From assembly GCA_025201765.1 (NCBI GenBank), contig MU623564.1, forward strand, positions 1 through 37,729: a DNA stretch of 37,729 nucleotides. Reading direction: 5' to 3'. This document shows, in pieces, positions 1 through 10,446 of this stretch. The notes under the pieces were generated by a model that was given only the letters and a program-made list of their open reading frames with translations, searched no databases and was not told the origin of the DNA. The stretch's first letter is position 1. Each line of letters starts with the position of its first letter. The stretch comes from Daldinia sp. FL1419 (Eukaryota; Ascomycota; Sordariomycetes; Xylariales; Hypoxylaceae). Position numbers and translations under genes: made by a program.

Positions 1-126
1 TTTATTTTAATCTTATATTTAATTCTATATATTTTCATTTTTAATTAAAATAATTATTTTTTCATTTAATATATTTAAATACCTTTATTTTATTATTATA
101 TATAATAATATCTTATTTATTTAATA
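1..126 (+). repeat. Partial LTR of Copia-1
   Basis: This is the 3' part of a long terminal repeat whose start lies left of the window. It matches, on the opposite strand, the right LTR of Copia-2 (32846-33026), allowing for C-to-T and G-to-A changes and a gap of about two dozen bases near position 50. The LTR boundary is set at TTATTTAATA (117-126), which corresponds to the inner edge of the Copia-2 LTR. Beyond it the match continues into the element's leader, so this is the 5' LTR of a plus-strand element. Confidence 0.75.
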
Positions 127-631
127 TTAATTAATAATTAATGAAAATTAATTATAAATTAATTATAAATTAATTATAAATTAATTAGGTATTTAAAAGG
201 AAAGAAATAAATTTAAAATTAAATATAATAACTTTAAGATTTTATGTTCTAATATATGATTTTAAGCTTAAGATTTTATATTTTTGTATATGGTTTTAAA
301 AATATTTGTATTTATATTAGATTTAAATGCCAACGAAAAGAAATAAGCCACTTTAAGATTTCATATTCTAATATATGGTTTTAAGCCCAGAATTTTATGT
401 TCTAATATATGGTTTTGAAATATTTTATATTAATTTAAGATTTTTAGAAAATAGAAATAACTTTAGTGTTAAATTTACAATCTAAGGTATATATTTATTA
501 TATATAGATAAATAATATTAAAATTTCTTTTATAAATGAAATAATTTCAGAGAAATTTATATTAATTAAATTATATATCCATTATACATTTATATTTATA
601 ACATATATTTGTATTTATTGTAATATTAAAA

Positions 632-1336
632 AAGAGCAACATTAGTTGGGCAGAAAGGGGCATAATATTCAGGCAATAACCACATAATTTATGAGGCACA
701 CCACAGGTACGTACCTTTATATACAATTTTAATAATAATCTTTTATACCAAAAATAAACCTTTTCAATTTAATATATAACAAAAATACATAATAAGAACT
801 ATTTTAAAGGATTTTAATAAATCCCTATAAAATTTACACATATTCATTTAAATATATATAGGCTTTTAAGAGCTACTTTCCTGCCTAATCAATTTAAATC
901 ATAAATAGTTCTTTAAAGATCGTTTCCATATAACTTTATACAAATAATATATATTCTTTTAGGCCTATAACCTTATTATACGCACTACCATTACAAAATA
1001 ATCATATATAACAATTCATTTATCTAATTATTTTAATATTTTTATTAAACTATAATCACTTTATATTTTCAAACTTATATAATTTTTAATTACTATAAAT
1101 TAATTAAAATATAAGGCATATCCTGCAAAAGCTATTAAAGTTCCTATTTAATATAAAAATATATAAATTCTATAATTAATAAATTAAATATTTTTTTTAA
1201 AGAATTAAAATCCCAAAAAAATATAAAAAATACCAAAAAGTATATATTGAAAAATATGTACCCTTTGGGGACCCCACTTCTTTTATGGCTACTGCCCAAA
1301 TATCACGCCCCCTGCTGCCCGACTAATGTTGCTCTT
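632..1336. mobile_element. MITE-1: terminal-inverted-repeat element carrying a tandem-repeat segment
   Basis: The ends are inverted copies beginning AAGAGCAACATTAG at 632 and ending in its complement at 1336. The similarity runs inward about 55 bases with mostly transition differences (TTGGGCAG on one side, TCGGGCAG on the other). The ends keep much more G and C than the middle. The target duplication cannot be resolved in the surrounding A-run, although comparison with the empty site in Copia-2 suggests a few bases. Positions 836-1160 belong to the about 150-base repeat family seen at 24.4-28.0 kb (minus orientation), so the element carries or was entered by that repeat. No transposase frame is visible. 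The superfamily is not assigned. Confidence 0.7.
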
Positions 1337-1568
1337 AAAAAATATTAAAAAAAATAATATTAAAAATAATATTAAATTTTTATTTTATTAATAAATTTTA
1401 AATTTTATCCAAAATTTTGTTTAATTTTACCTAAAGGATTTTATATAATATTATTATTATTGCCTAAAAGTTTAGTATTTAAAAAAAGAATAGTTTAACA
1501 TTTTATAAAATAATTTTGCAAAAATAAGTTTAATATAAATTCTTTTTTTAAAATATATTTTATTAATT

Positions 1569-1842
1569 CACCCGGGCCGCCGCTACATCACTTTGCAAAG
1601 CCTAAGTATTATAATAAATTAAGTATTTTTCTATATTACAGTTTAATTATTTCTATTAAAAGATAAATTTTAATAAGAATATAAAATAAAATTAAAATTA
1701 TAATAATATAATTTAATTAGATAAGCAGCGGATAGGTTTTCTCTGGAATACGGTTCTTACCTAGAATAAATATTAAAAGATGGATTGGATACCTATAATA
1801 TATTCTAAGTAGATTGGAGTAGTAATAATAATAATAATAATA
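1569..1842 (+). mobile_element. LINE-A: 5'-truncated LINE copy
   Basis: This is the terminal 270 bases of the LINE family, ending in (TAA)n at 1820-1842. It is flanked by a perfect 14-base duplication, ATATTTTATTAATT (1555-1568 and 1843-1856), which is expected for target-primed insertion. The first 38 bases are unmutated and GC-rich (CCCGGGCCGCCGCTACATCA). The same positions in LINE-C and LINE-1 read as TA-rich RIP products. The 3' part matches 35970-36200 and 21960-22150. It is inserted in the Copia-1 leader. Confidence 0.88.
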
Positions 1843-2014
1843 ATATTTTATTAATTTTTGTTTTTTATTATTTTTATTATAAAATTATATTTTACTTATT
1901 TCTTTTAAATTTATTGTAATTTATATTTAATATAATTAAATTAATAATAAAAGATCAGGTATTAATTTTATTATGAATAATATAATAATTATTTTAATAA
2001 TTTAAATTGATATA

Positions 2015-2422
2015 TTGAACAGGAGCTCTAATAGCTCCTGCAGGATATACCCTATACTTCAATTAATCGATAGTAAATCAGAAGCTATATGAATTAGAAG
2101 ATATAAAGTGATTATATCCTAAGGAAAGGAATATACTAATTAAATAGAAAAATAGATATAAATAATTATTTATTAATAATAATATATTTTAAAAAGATAT
2201 TTTTAAAAAGGAAATTGAAATTATATATTTTTATACGAAAATTCTATGGAAAGATTGAGCTATAGAACTTAATAAATCTCTACTAATCAGATAAGAAAAA
2301 CAACTTTTAAGGGCCTATTTATATCCAAAGGAGCTGTAGAGCCTTAGAAGGTCTAGTTCTAAGGAGGAGATGGGGTCTCTACAGGGTAGTATCTATGACC
2401 AAATCGCTCTACACTGGTTCAA
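2015..2422. mobile_element. 408-base element with TTGAAC...GTTCAA ends, TA target duplication
   Basis: The element starts TTGAACAGGAGC and ends CACTGGTTCAA. It is bounded by TA on both sides (2013-2014 and 2423-2424). The homologous stretch of Copia-2 lacks it, and the two empty flanks join with exactly one TA, so this is an insertion with a 2-base duplication. The interior begins with GGAGCTCTAATAGCTCC and matches one unit of the tandem arrays at 13.9-15.1 kb and 24.5-28.0 kb. The end carries GTAGAGCGATTTGG in reverse, also seen at 9182. No coding region is present. The family is not recognised, and the TA duplication is compatible with Tc1/mariner-like or CACTA-like mobilisation. Confidence 0.72.
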
Positions 2423-2548
2423 TATATATAATCAAAAATATAATAAATCATAATAAAAATATAATTAATAAAGATTTATAATATATTTTTAAAAATAATC
2501 TTTATAATTAAATTTTAATTTATTTTATTAAAATTAAATATCTATTCT

Positions 2549-2933
2549 GACCTTTATTATTATATTGGAAAATAGGAGATTTTTCGGTTTTTAATTGTTT
2601 TTTTATGAAACCTTTGTAAAAAGTTATATAATTTGATTTATTAGAAATTTAATATTATAATAAATGTTAGAAAAGTATTATATTATATGCGTGATGGTGG
2701 TATTATTGGGAAGAAATAAAAGGGGTGATGTATGGATGGTAGATGGATAGGTTTGTAGTTTGTTTGAGCCTGCTTTAAAGACTATTATTATAAAGAAAAA
2801 AAAATAAAATTAAAAAATAAAATTAAATAAAATTAATATTATAATAGTTACAAAATAAGAATAATAATAAAATAATATTTTTAAATTAAGTAAAATAAAG
2901 GAATTAATTAAAAAAATAATAAATAAAAAAATT
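2549..2933 (+). mobile_element. LINE-1 segment 1: 5' end
   Basis: This is the 5' end of the large plus-strand LINE inserted in Copia-1. It follows TAAATATCTATTCT (2535-2548), and the same 14 bases recur at 36212-36225 right after the LINE-1 3' tail, so the two breakpoints belong to one insertion. The sequence matches, on the opposite strand, the LINE-2 5' end (16449 down to about 15960), with roughly 100 bases missing here. Shared landmarks are TTTTTCGGTTTTTAATTG and the less mutated GGTGGTATTATTGGGAAG. It is interrupted at 2933 by LINE-2. Confidence 0.8.
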
Positions 2934-4259
2934 ATTTATTTATTTATTACTACTTAAATTTACTTAAAATATATTATAGATATCTAATCCATCATTTAAT
3001 ATTTATTCTAAATAGGAATTATATTCCGGAAAAAACCTACCTACCACCTATTTAATTACATTATATTATTATAACTTTAATTTTACCTTATATTCTTATT
3101 AAAACTTACCTTTTAATAAAAATAATTAAACTTTATTCTAAAAAAATATTTAATATATTATAATATTTAAAGTTTATAAAATAATATAGTAATAGCTCAG
3201 ATATAAAATAATAAAAATATTATTATATTATAAAAGAATTATTCTAAAAGAAGGTTACAATATATATAATTTATATAAAATATAAATATATATAAATAAT
3301 TTTACATTTTTATAAAAAACCATTACCCATTCTTACTTTTATAACTTTTTTTTTAATATCATATTATTATATTTATTTTTTAAAATAATTTAAAATGATA
3401 TTACTAACTTATAACCTTTTTTAATTAATTTTAATTTTTTTTATATGCCTTATTTATATTTTATAATATTATAATATAATATTATTATATTTATTATATT
3501 TATAATCCAATATTATTTTAAAAGTTTATTTCATTTACATATATATATTATATTAAATAAAAAAAAGTTTATATATTTATAGGTATTTCATTATTTCTTT
3601 AATTTTATCCTATTATTAACCTTTTTTAAATATTTTAATTCTTTTATTAAAAATTATTATGATATTTTAGATTTTATATAATATTTTAATATTATATTAT
3701 ATTAAAACTATAATCTTAATATAAGTACATATTATAAAAATAATTTGTTTATTAAAGATAAAAAATTATACAAAAAATATAATTATATTTTTCCAACATA
3801 ATTCTGGAAATTAATTATTAAAATTTTATTATAACTTTTTTAAAATCTTTAGGTTTTTAAAAAATTTATTAAAAGATTATTAATAATATTTAATAATTAT
3901 TCTTATTATATTTAATCCTTTATTTATTAAATTTATAATTTTTATATATTTTAATAATTTTAAGAAAATTATTTGTTTTAATATTATTAATATTATAATT
4001 ATTTTGTAATATAACCTTATTTTATATTTATCTTATTAATATTTATTAATTATAATATAAGATTTATAAAGGAATTAATTTTGAAAGGAAGTATATATAT
4101 ATTATTTCATTTTTAATAATTTATATTATTTTTATATATTATTATTATAATAATTTTTTATTTAGGAAATTTAATTAATATTAAATATTTTGCTATTTTT
4201 TAATAATAATTTATTATAAATCTTTAATAATTTCCCAATATAATTAAATTTAAATTTTA

Positions 4260-7200
4260 ATAAATATAACCTTTTTTAAAAAAACGTATTTATTTTTATT
4301 TAAGATGTTTTAATATATGTGATTGAGGAGAACAAGGAGGAGGATGATTTTGATGAATATGGTTCGGAGTAGATACGGAATAATCTTGGGTAAATATAAT
4401 TTTTTCAAAAGATTTTATTAATATATTATTATTTATATTTTTTTTTATTTAATTATAAATTTTTTTTATTTAGCATAAAATTTTTAAAAATATTTGTATT
4501 AAATAAATTATAAAATTATTTTATATATAAATAATTTAATTTATTTAAGGAATTAATAGGTTATTAATAAGGTTTTATTAGGGTTGGATAATGTTTTTTC
4601 ATAGTTTATATTAGTTAAAAAAGTTTTTGGAATTAAACTTTATTTAAAATAAGCTTATATTAGAATATATTTAAGATATTTAAGAATTATATATTATATT
4701 ATTTCCCTTTCATTATATTTATATTTAAAAATATTTATTTTAAATTTTTTATTATTAAATAAAAAGGTTTTTACTTTTATTTTTTTAATATATTTTTATA
4801 GTAATACCAATATTTCATATTTTTATAAATTAATATATTAATTATTAATTTTTATATTATAAAATAATAACTAAATTATTAATATAATAATATCCTTCTT
4901 ATATTATTTTTTATCTTTTTATTTAATAATTTAAAAAGATTTTTTTAAAATATTAATATTTTTATTTATTTAATTTTCTATTTAATTTTAATTTTTATTA
5001 TATATATATTTAATATTTAAATAATAATAAGAAAATCTTACCATTTTTTAAACCTTTAAAATTTTACTTATTCTTGAACTTTCTGTTCTGCTTTTTGGAT
5101 TTTGAAATTAAAACTTCTATTATTTATACAAAATTTAATTATTATTATTATTATATTTAAATAAAAATATATTAAAAAATAATTTAATTTTATTTTTAAT
5201 TATAATATTTCTATTATTTTATATATATTATTAATTTTTTATAAATAAATTAATTAAATAATACTTAATTTCTTAATAATGCCTTTTATTTTATTATTTT
5301 AATTTAAAATATATTATATTATTATTTTATATGTTATTATGTTTTATATTATTTTTATATAGATTTCTTTTATTTGGGATATATTATAACCTTATATTAA
5401 TGCCATTAATTTGAAAAGGGTATATTATTATTTCTTTATTTTTATTTTAATTGATTTTAAATATTTACTTTATTTAAAATTTTTATTTAACTATATTCCA
5501 AAAAATTTAATATTTCCTTTGGGTTTAATAATTAAACCATTTAATTAAATCTTTATAGTTAATATTTAATAAACCTTTATAATATGCATAAACTTATTTC
5601 TTTGTGCTATAAAAGTCATATTATATTTTTATACCTAATTCAGGCATATTTCATACATTTATTCCAACCTAATATAATTTTTATTTATAGAATACTTTAT
5701 TATTAATATATTTATATTATCTATAAAATTAATAATTAAGATATCTTTTTAATTTAACTTTTTATATAAAATAATTATATAAATAATAAATAAAATAGGT
5801 AATAATAAAAAACTTTATAAAATACTTATAATAAAAGAATAAACCTTACCTTTTTCATTATTAAAAATTAATTGTACTTTTTATTTTTTTATAAAATTAT
5901 TAACCTAATTTATTACTTATACTAAATACCTTTTTTAATATAACATATATATAAATTTTTATAAAATAATATTATAAAAAATACTTAAAATATTTAATTA
6001 TAAAAATAATATTGTAATATTAATACATTATATAATATATATAATTTATATTATCATTTTAATAATTATTTTTATAAATTTAATTAATTTATTTTTTATT
6101 TAATTTTTTAAAAATAATTAACATTGTTTTATTATTATTTTCTAATTATTTCTTTTATAATTCTTAGAATAAATATTAATTTATAAACGTTTAAAAAATT
6201 CTTTTTTTTTTAAAGTTTTTAAATTCTAATAATATTATTATTATAATTTTATAAAATATTTTTAAATAATATTTAAATATAAAACTTTATATTTTAAATA
6301 CTAATCTTTTATATATTTTAAAGAACCTTATTAATATCAAATTCTTATTAATAATCTTTTATAATTTAATCATTTTTAAAATTATTTTTATTTTTTTTAA
6401 TTTTATTTTTTTAAATATTTTAAATTTATTTGCTTAAAATCTTTTCAATTATATAACAAAATTAAAAATATTAAACAAATTAATTATAAAATCTAAGAAA
6501 AATTTCTCCCTTAATATTAAATTTCTTTTTTTACTTATAACCTATAATTCTTTATTAAATTAATAATATAATGCCAAAAGGCTTTCTTCTTTAATAAATT
6601 ATTAATTATATAATTTAATTTATTTCTTTATCTTTTATAAATTTTTTTTTAAAATATTTATTAAAATTAATCTTTAATTATTTTTTTTTATTTTATTTAT
6701 AATTTCTTTTAATATTATTTACATTTTCCTAAAAACTTTCTAATATTTTTGTATTTTTTAATTTATTTATTATTTATATATTCTTTTTACTTTTTTACAA
6801 AATATTTCAATTTTATTCTTTTATTATAATATTTTGTGAGATGGACCCACATGACTTAGTCATGTGGCTCCAGGATTCATTCTCTAAGAGAGTTTAGTGT
6901 TTGTAAAAAAAAAAAAAAAACTTAGCTTTTAATACATCATCCTTTTGCAATTCAACATATTTGTTATATTACAAGTTAAATATAACATAAAATTACAATT
7001 AAAATAATCTTTTTTAATTTTTTAATAAAATATTTTATATATTTATTAAATTCTTTAGGGTTATTCATTTCTTTTAATATATTTATATTCTATATTTTTA
7101 CTTTTGCAAACACTTCATCTAAATGTTTCCACACCTAATTTTCCAACTTAAATTAGTTCCAAATTAAGTTTAAATTTAATACAACAATATTAAGATATTA

Positions 7201-8366
7201 AATAATATAATTAGATCTTTCCTAATTAAAAGGCTTTAATCTTAAACATTTAAACTTTTCATTTTTTATATTAAATTCAATATTAAATTCTTATAATTTT
7301 ATATTTATTTAATTATTATTCTTATTTTTATAACAAATTTAAAATTTTATTAAATTATTAATTCAAAGATTTTAAAAATATATTAAAATATTCTTTCTTT
7401 TTTGTCCTATAAAAGATAATATATATTAAAATTTCCTATTATTATATTTATATTTTAAAAATTCTTTAATATTAATTTTAATAATAACAAATATTTATAG
7501 TTAAAATTTAATTTTACATATATTAATTAAATAATAAAAATATCAAACTTTATTTAAATTAATATTATAATTTAATTATAACCTATTTTTTTCTTCTATT
7601 TTTTAAATTAATTTTTTTATATATATAAATTGTAACTTAATTTATATTATGTTACACTAGTTTATAATTACTGGACGAAGAATAATCTAATTTTCTATTA
7701 TTAAAGTTAAATTCTTAAATGGCTATAATATTTAATATCTCTTTATTTTTAAAGATTTAAGATATAATTTAATAACCTTCTCCTATATTCTAGTATATTA
7801 TAATAATTATATAATTTTATATATAATTTATATAGTATTTTTAAGGAATTTATTACTTTTCTTAAAGTAATCCCAATTGGAAATTGTTATTATAATAAGG
7901 TTTTTCTAATGGAAAAAATTCCAAATTAAAAGAATATTATTATTAAATTTTATTTTTAAATGAATTTTTATGTATGATTTATTTTTCATCTTTATTTTTA
8001 ATTTAAGAATATTATTTATTATAATGTTTATTTTAAAACAATTTAAAATACTTTTGTTCCAGGAGTTTTATATTTTTTCCTTATTAAAAATATAGTTTTT
8101 TATTTTTTTTAAAATTATTAATATAAAATTATTATATATAATATTACATATATTAAAAATATAACTAATATTCTTTTTAAATTACTTTAATTTATATATA
8201 TATTTTCTTTTTTTATATTTTTTTATTTAATTATTTTTAAGCATTTTAGGCTTTATACCTCATATATCCCACTATAATTCCAATATTTCTTCAATATTTT
8301 ATACATTAAATCATTTCTTTTGTAAGTAAGGCTTATATATTTACCATATTTAAATTACTTTTTATC
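4260..8366 (-). pseudogene. LINE-2 endonuclease/reverse transcriptase relic
   Basis: Minus-strand translation gives recognisable reverse-transcriptase blocks broken by RIP stops. FIDNINIL at 5727-5704 corresponds to the catalytic F-x-D-D box, with one aspartate now asparagine. It is followed by RLE-M-EICLN and, further on, KPKGNIKFFGI. The PQG-x-PLSPIL block lies just upstream, near 5800-5840. The frame is repeatedly closed by TAA or TAG where the family would have Q or W codons. The function in life would be target-primed reverse transcription of the LINE RNA. The product is certainly inactive. An RNase H domain is expected after the reverse transcriptase but I could not verify it. Confidence 0.78.
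6835..6920 (+). other. Unmutated insert with 21-base palindrome and A16 tract
   Basis: This stretch is absent from the aligned part of LINE-1 (around 18.5 kb) and has ordinary base composition inside a heavily mutated LINE. It contains the near-perfect palindrome CCACATGACTTAGTCATGTGG (6847-6867, 10-base arms around one base) and CTCTAAGAGAG near 6883. It ends in sixteen consecutive A residues (6905-6920). It may be a short retroposed sequence with a poly(A) tail, or a small foldback element. No target duplication is clear. The extra sequence may continue to about 6965. Confidence 0.45.
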
Positions 8367-8415
8367 CAGGACGAAGTCCGGTGTATTATACTGAAACTCT
8401 TCCAATAAATTACTA

Positions 8416-8840
8416 ACGTACCCCACAAGTCAGCCGGTCAAACTAGTCAACCGGTCAGCCGAAATATAACCGGAAACTTAAGAAATTCGAAAATACTAAC
8501 TTTATGAATTCTTGATCTTATTTTTTCAAATTTTGATATATTTTATGTTATATATATTTAAATTTATAAAGAAATTGAAAAAAATCCTTAATGTATATAA
8601 AGGAAGATAATTAAGATATTAAATATTTCGGGCCCACTTTTCGGGTATTTAATTGAATAAATTCGTACAAAATTTTCAAAAAATACTACAATTATCAGCA
8701 TTCCAAGAGGATTCTAAATCTTCAAACTGAATTTTGATACGATTTTTTTCGAATAAAATGCACGTTTATGCACAGATGTATTTTGTATGTATTTTTGCTG
8801 ACCGGTTGACTAGTTTAACTGGCTGACTTGTGGGGCACGT
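8416..8840. mobile_element. MITE-2: 425-base element with 44-base inverted ends, TA duplication
   Basis: The ends are inverted repeats of 44 bases (8416-8459 and 8797-8840). They begin ACGTRCCCCACAAGTCAGCC, match at 41 of 44 positions, and all three differences are transitions. TA flanks both sides (8414-8415 and 8841-8842). The paralogous empty site at 37565-37572 confirms the insertion. TA duplication and inverted ends fit the Tc1/mariner (including pogo/Fot1) group. The interior (AAATATTTCGGGCCC near 8622) has no transposase, so this is a non-autonomous element. It is less RIP-damaged than its surroundings. Confidence 0.85.
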
Positions 8841-8848
8841 TATGGGAA

Positions 8849-8930
8849 ATTGATAAGAAATTGATAAATAATTGATAATAATTGATAAGAGCTGATAAAA
8901 GCTGATAAGGTGGTTGATAAGCTGATAAGG
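8849..8930 (+). repeat. TTGATAAG / GCTGATAAG short tandem repeat
   Basis: There are about nine imperfect units of 9-11 bases around a GATAA core, first ATTGATAAG and later GCTGATAAG. The same type of run, with fewer units, follows repeat X at 37575-37615. GATAA is also the core recognised by fungal GATA factors, but position and variable length suggest a retroelement tail rather than a promoter. Confidence 0.7.
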
Positions 8931-8935
8931 GGTAA

Positions 8936-9174
8936 AAAAACATATTAAAAATTTAAAGTTTAAGAAAATATTTATGATTGGGTGCATCTTTACTTGAGCT
9001 GATTAGACTGGAGGTCACCCCAAGGGCTGACATAATCCTTAAGTTTTCAAATAAGATCTTTTATAAATGTTTAATTTATTATAATATTATTATTTTTAAA
9101 AATTTATATAAAGTCTTTTATAAATATTTAATTAATAAATTTTTATTTTTTTTATTTTTATAATTAATTTTATA
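8936..9174. repeat. Possible left inverted end of the composite element
   Basis: This holds a little-mutated patch (8978-9040) in TA-rich DNA. GTCACCCCAA at 9014-9023 is the inverse of TTGGGGTGAC at 15226-15235. Both lie outside the outermost about 150-base units, at the two ends of the 8.4-15.3 kb insertion. A 61-codon open frame on the plus strand runs through it (8978-9163), but most of it is AT-rich drift, so I do not call a gene. Confidence 0.4.
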
Positions 9175-9560
9175 TTAAACTAATGTAGAGCGATTAGGTC
9201 ATAGATATTTCCCTATAAAGACCCTATTAGCCTCCTTAGAGCCAAACCGTCTAGGTCTCCACAGTTCTTTTAGATGTAAATAAGCCCTCAAAAATTATCT
9301 TTCTTGTCTGATTAGCTTAAATTCATTATGGTCCTTTAATAATTACCTTTATAAAGTTTTCGTACAATAATATACATTTTTTTACCCTTTTTTAAATATA
9401 TCTTCCTATAAAATATTACCATTCACAAATAATCACATATATCAATTTTCCTACCCAATCATCCTATTTCCCTTTTTAGGATATAATTACCTTATATCCT
9501 CAAGCTTATACAACCTCTAACTTATTATAAAATTTTTATTTAATATAAATAATTAATAAA
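9175..9560 (-). repeat. Left terminal unit of the about 150-base repeat family (minus orientation)
   Basis: It begins TTAAACTAATGTAGAGCG, the RIP-mutated form of the end TTGAACCAGTGTAGAGCG found in reverse at 2422. It continues with GGTCATAGATA, CTAGGTCTCCACAG, AAATAAGCCCTCAAA and TTTTCGTACAATAATATAC, all landmarks of the tandem units elsewhere. Its orientation is opposite to that of the array at 13.9-15.1 kb, so the two form inverted flanks around 9.9-13.4 kb. Confidence 0.65.
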
Positions 9561-9643
9561 GTCTTAATAAAATACTAAAAATTTATAATTAAATCCATTT
9601 TTTTTTAATCAACTAATCCCAGTTAATTATAAAATTACTATCA

Positions 9644-9860
9644 TTGAATAAGAATTCTAATAACTTTTGCAGGATATGCCCTACATTTTTATCATACAAA
9701 GCTTTATAGAAAAATTAATAATTTTATACTTAAGAATGTAAGCTAATTAAATAAGAAAAATAATTTTTGAGGGCCTATTTATATTTAAAAAGCTTATGGA
9801 AACTTTAGAGGGTTTAGTTCCATAGAAGCTAATAAGGTTAAATTGGAAATATTGTAATAA
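9644..9860 (+). repeat. Single unit of the about 150-base repeat family (plus orientation)
   Basis: It starts TTGAATAAGAATTCTAATAAC, then TTTTGCAGGATATGCCCTAC, ATCATACAAAGCTTTATAG and GAGGGCCTATTTATATTTAA, and ends near GGTTTAGTTCCATAGAAGC. This is the same order of landmarks as in the arrays. It stands alone between the left terminal unit and the decayed coding relic. Confidence 0.65.
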
Positions 9861-9894
9861 ATTTAATTAAATTTCATATAAATCCAAAATAAGA

Positions 9895-10446
9895 AAAAAG
9901 AAAAATCTTAATTCCTCAAATCTCTTAATTATCATATTACTCTTCAACTTTCGAACACTTCTTATCTCTATTTAATACTCTTTAATTTTGTTCATCTACT
10001 TGACAAACTAATTTATCATCATTATTAAACTCTATACACTTAAAAACTTATTCAAATTTTTCTTATCCTAATCATTTTAACAATATACTCAATTGTAGTC
10101 TAACTATTAAATCTACTAACATTTCTCTAGGTTATATATATAGATTAGGTTTTTATCTTTCGAAGTAAATAACTCACCATGGTCTATATATCATATAATT
10201 ATTTAATTACAAATCTCCAGGAATATTATTTTAAATTGGTTCTAATACACGCTTATTACTTATTTTTATACTATTTGTCCTAATTAATTCACTTTTAAGT
10301 AAATGAATAGTTTCAGGCGTTTTATTTTGCAATATCTGCTTTGGTAATAATTCACTCTTAATCAGCTCAGAGGTCTTAATAGTTGTTAATATTGGTGCTG
10401 GATTGCTGATCACTCGAATTACTATTAGTTCAGTTAATAACTTCAT
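9895..10446 (-). pseudogene. Decayed coding relic, family not recognised
   Basis: On the minus strand, an ATG-started frame of 71 codons (10446-10231) is followed, after a frame change near 10230, by a second frame reading down to about 9895. That frame is protein-like over more than 90 codons. Readable pieces are YIDHGELFTSKDKN, EMLVDLIVRLQLSILL, FKCIEFNNDDKLVCQVDEQN and RVLNRDKKCSKVEE. The stops in the second part are TAA or TGA in places where CAA or CGA would restore the frame, the signature of RIP on an expressed gene. I do not recognise the family. It could be part of the gag or an accessory protein of the element that carries it. The junction between the two parts could be an intron or a frameshift. 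Confidence 0.5.

Larger units (their letters stand above)
127..2548 (+). mobile_element. Copia-1 leader and 5' internal region (RIP relic)
   Basis: This is the internal 5' part of a Ty1/Copia-type element, aligned on the opposite strand with 32845 down to about 31900 of Copia-2. The alignment passes through three clean interruptions: MITE-1 (632-1336), LINE-A (1569-1842) and a 408-base element (2015-2422). When these are removed the flanks join in register with Copia-2. Near-repeated motifs such as CTTTAAGATTTTATGTTCTAA occur between 230 and 420, suggesting leader sub-repeats. No open frame survives. The Copia-1 sequence stops at 2548 where LINE-1 is inserted and resumes at 36226. Confidence 0.75.
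2934..8366 (-). mobile_element. LINE-2 segment: 3' two-thirds of a full-length minus-strand LINE
   Basis: On the minus strand this piece runs from about the CCHC region (8366) to the 3' tail (2934-2950, complement of a TAAA-type tail followed by GTAGTAATAA). It aligns throughout with LINE-1 17.1-19.9 kb plus 33.0-36.2 kb. The insertion is flanked by AAATAAAAAAATT (2921-2933) and AAATAAAGAATT (16450-16461), a 12-13 base duplication with small changes. Relatively unmutated patches are at 4315-4385, encoding a serine-rich minus-strand stretch, and at 6835-6920, which is an extra insert. It is interrupted at 8366 by the composite insertion. Confidence 0.82.
8362..8935. repeat. Repeat X, copy 1: GGACGAAGTCC hairpin plus GATAAG tail
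   Basis: This sequence recurs at 37516-37615. The shared part is TTATCCAGGACGAAGTCC, then a TA-rich stretch ending CTTCCAATAAATTACTATA, then a tandem run of TTGATAAG-type units (8849-8930 here). GGACGAAGTCC (8369-8379) is a perfect 4-base-arm hairpin. The copy is interrupted by MITE-2, and the second copy shows the empty site. The variable run of GATAAG units at one end resembles the simple-repeat 3' tail of a non-LTR element, but no coding body is attached. It lies at the left edge of the insertion that splits LINE-2. Confidence 0.6.

Noticed and set aside
8849..8930. Promoter with clustered GATA-factor sites
   Set aside because: No gene follows; copy number varies between the two repeat X copies in the manner of a retroelement tail.
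8766..8987. 73-codon open frame on the minus strand
   Set aside because: It runs across the MITE-2 right end and the GATAAG tandem repeat, so it is a by-product of TTATC repeats.
8978..9163. 61-codon plus-strand frame
   Set aside because: Only its first third has balanced composition; the rest is AT-rich drift, with no start context or partner.
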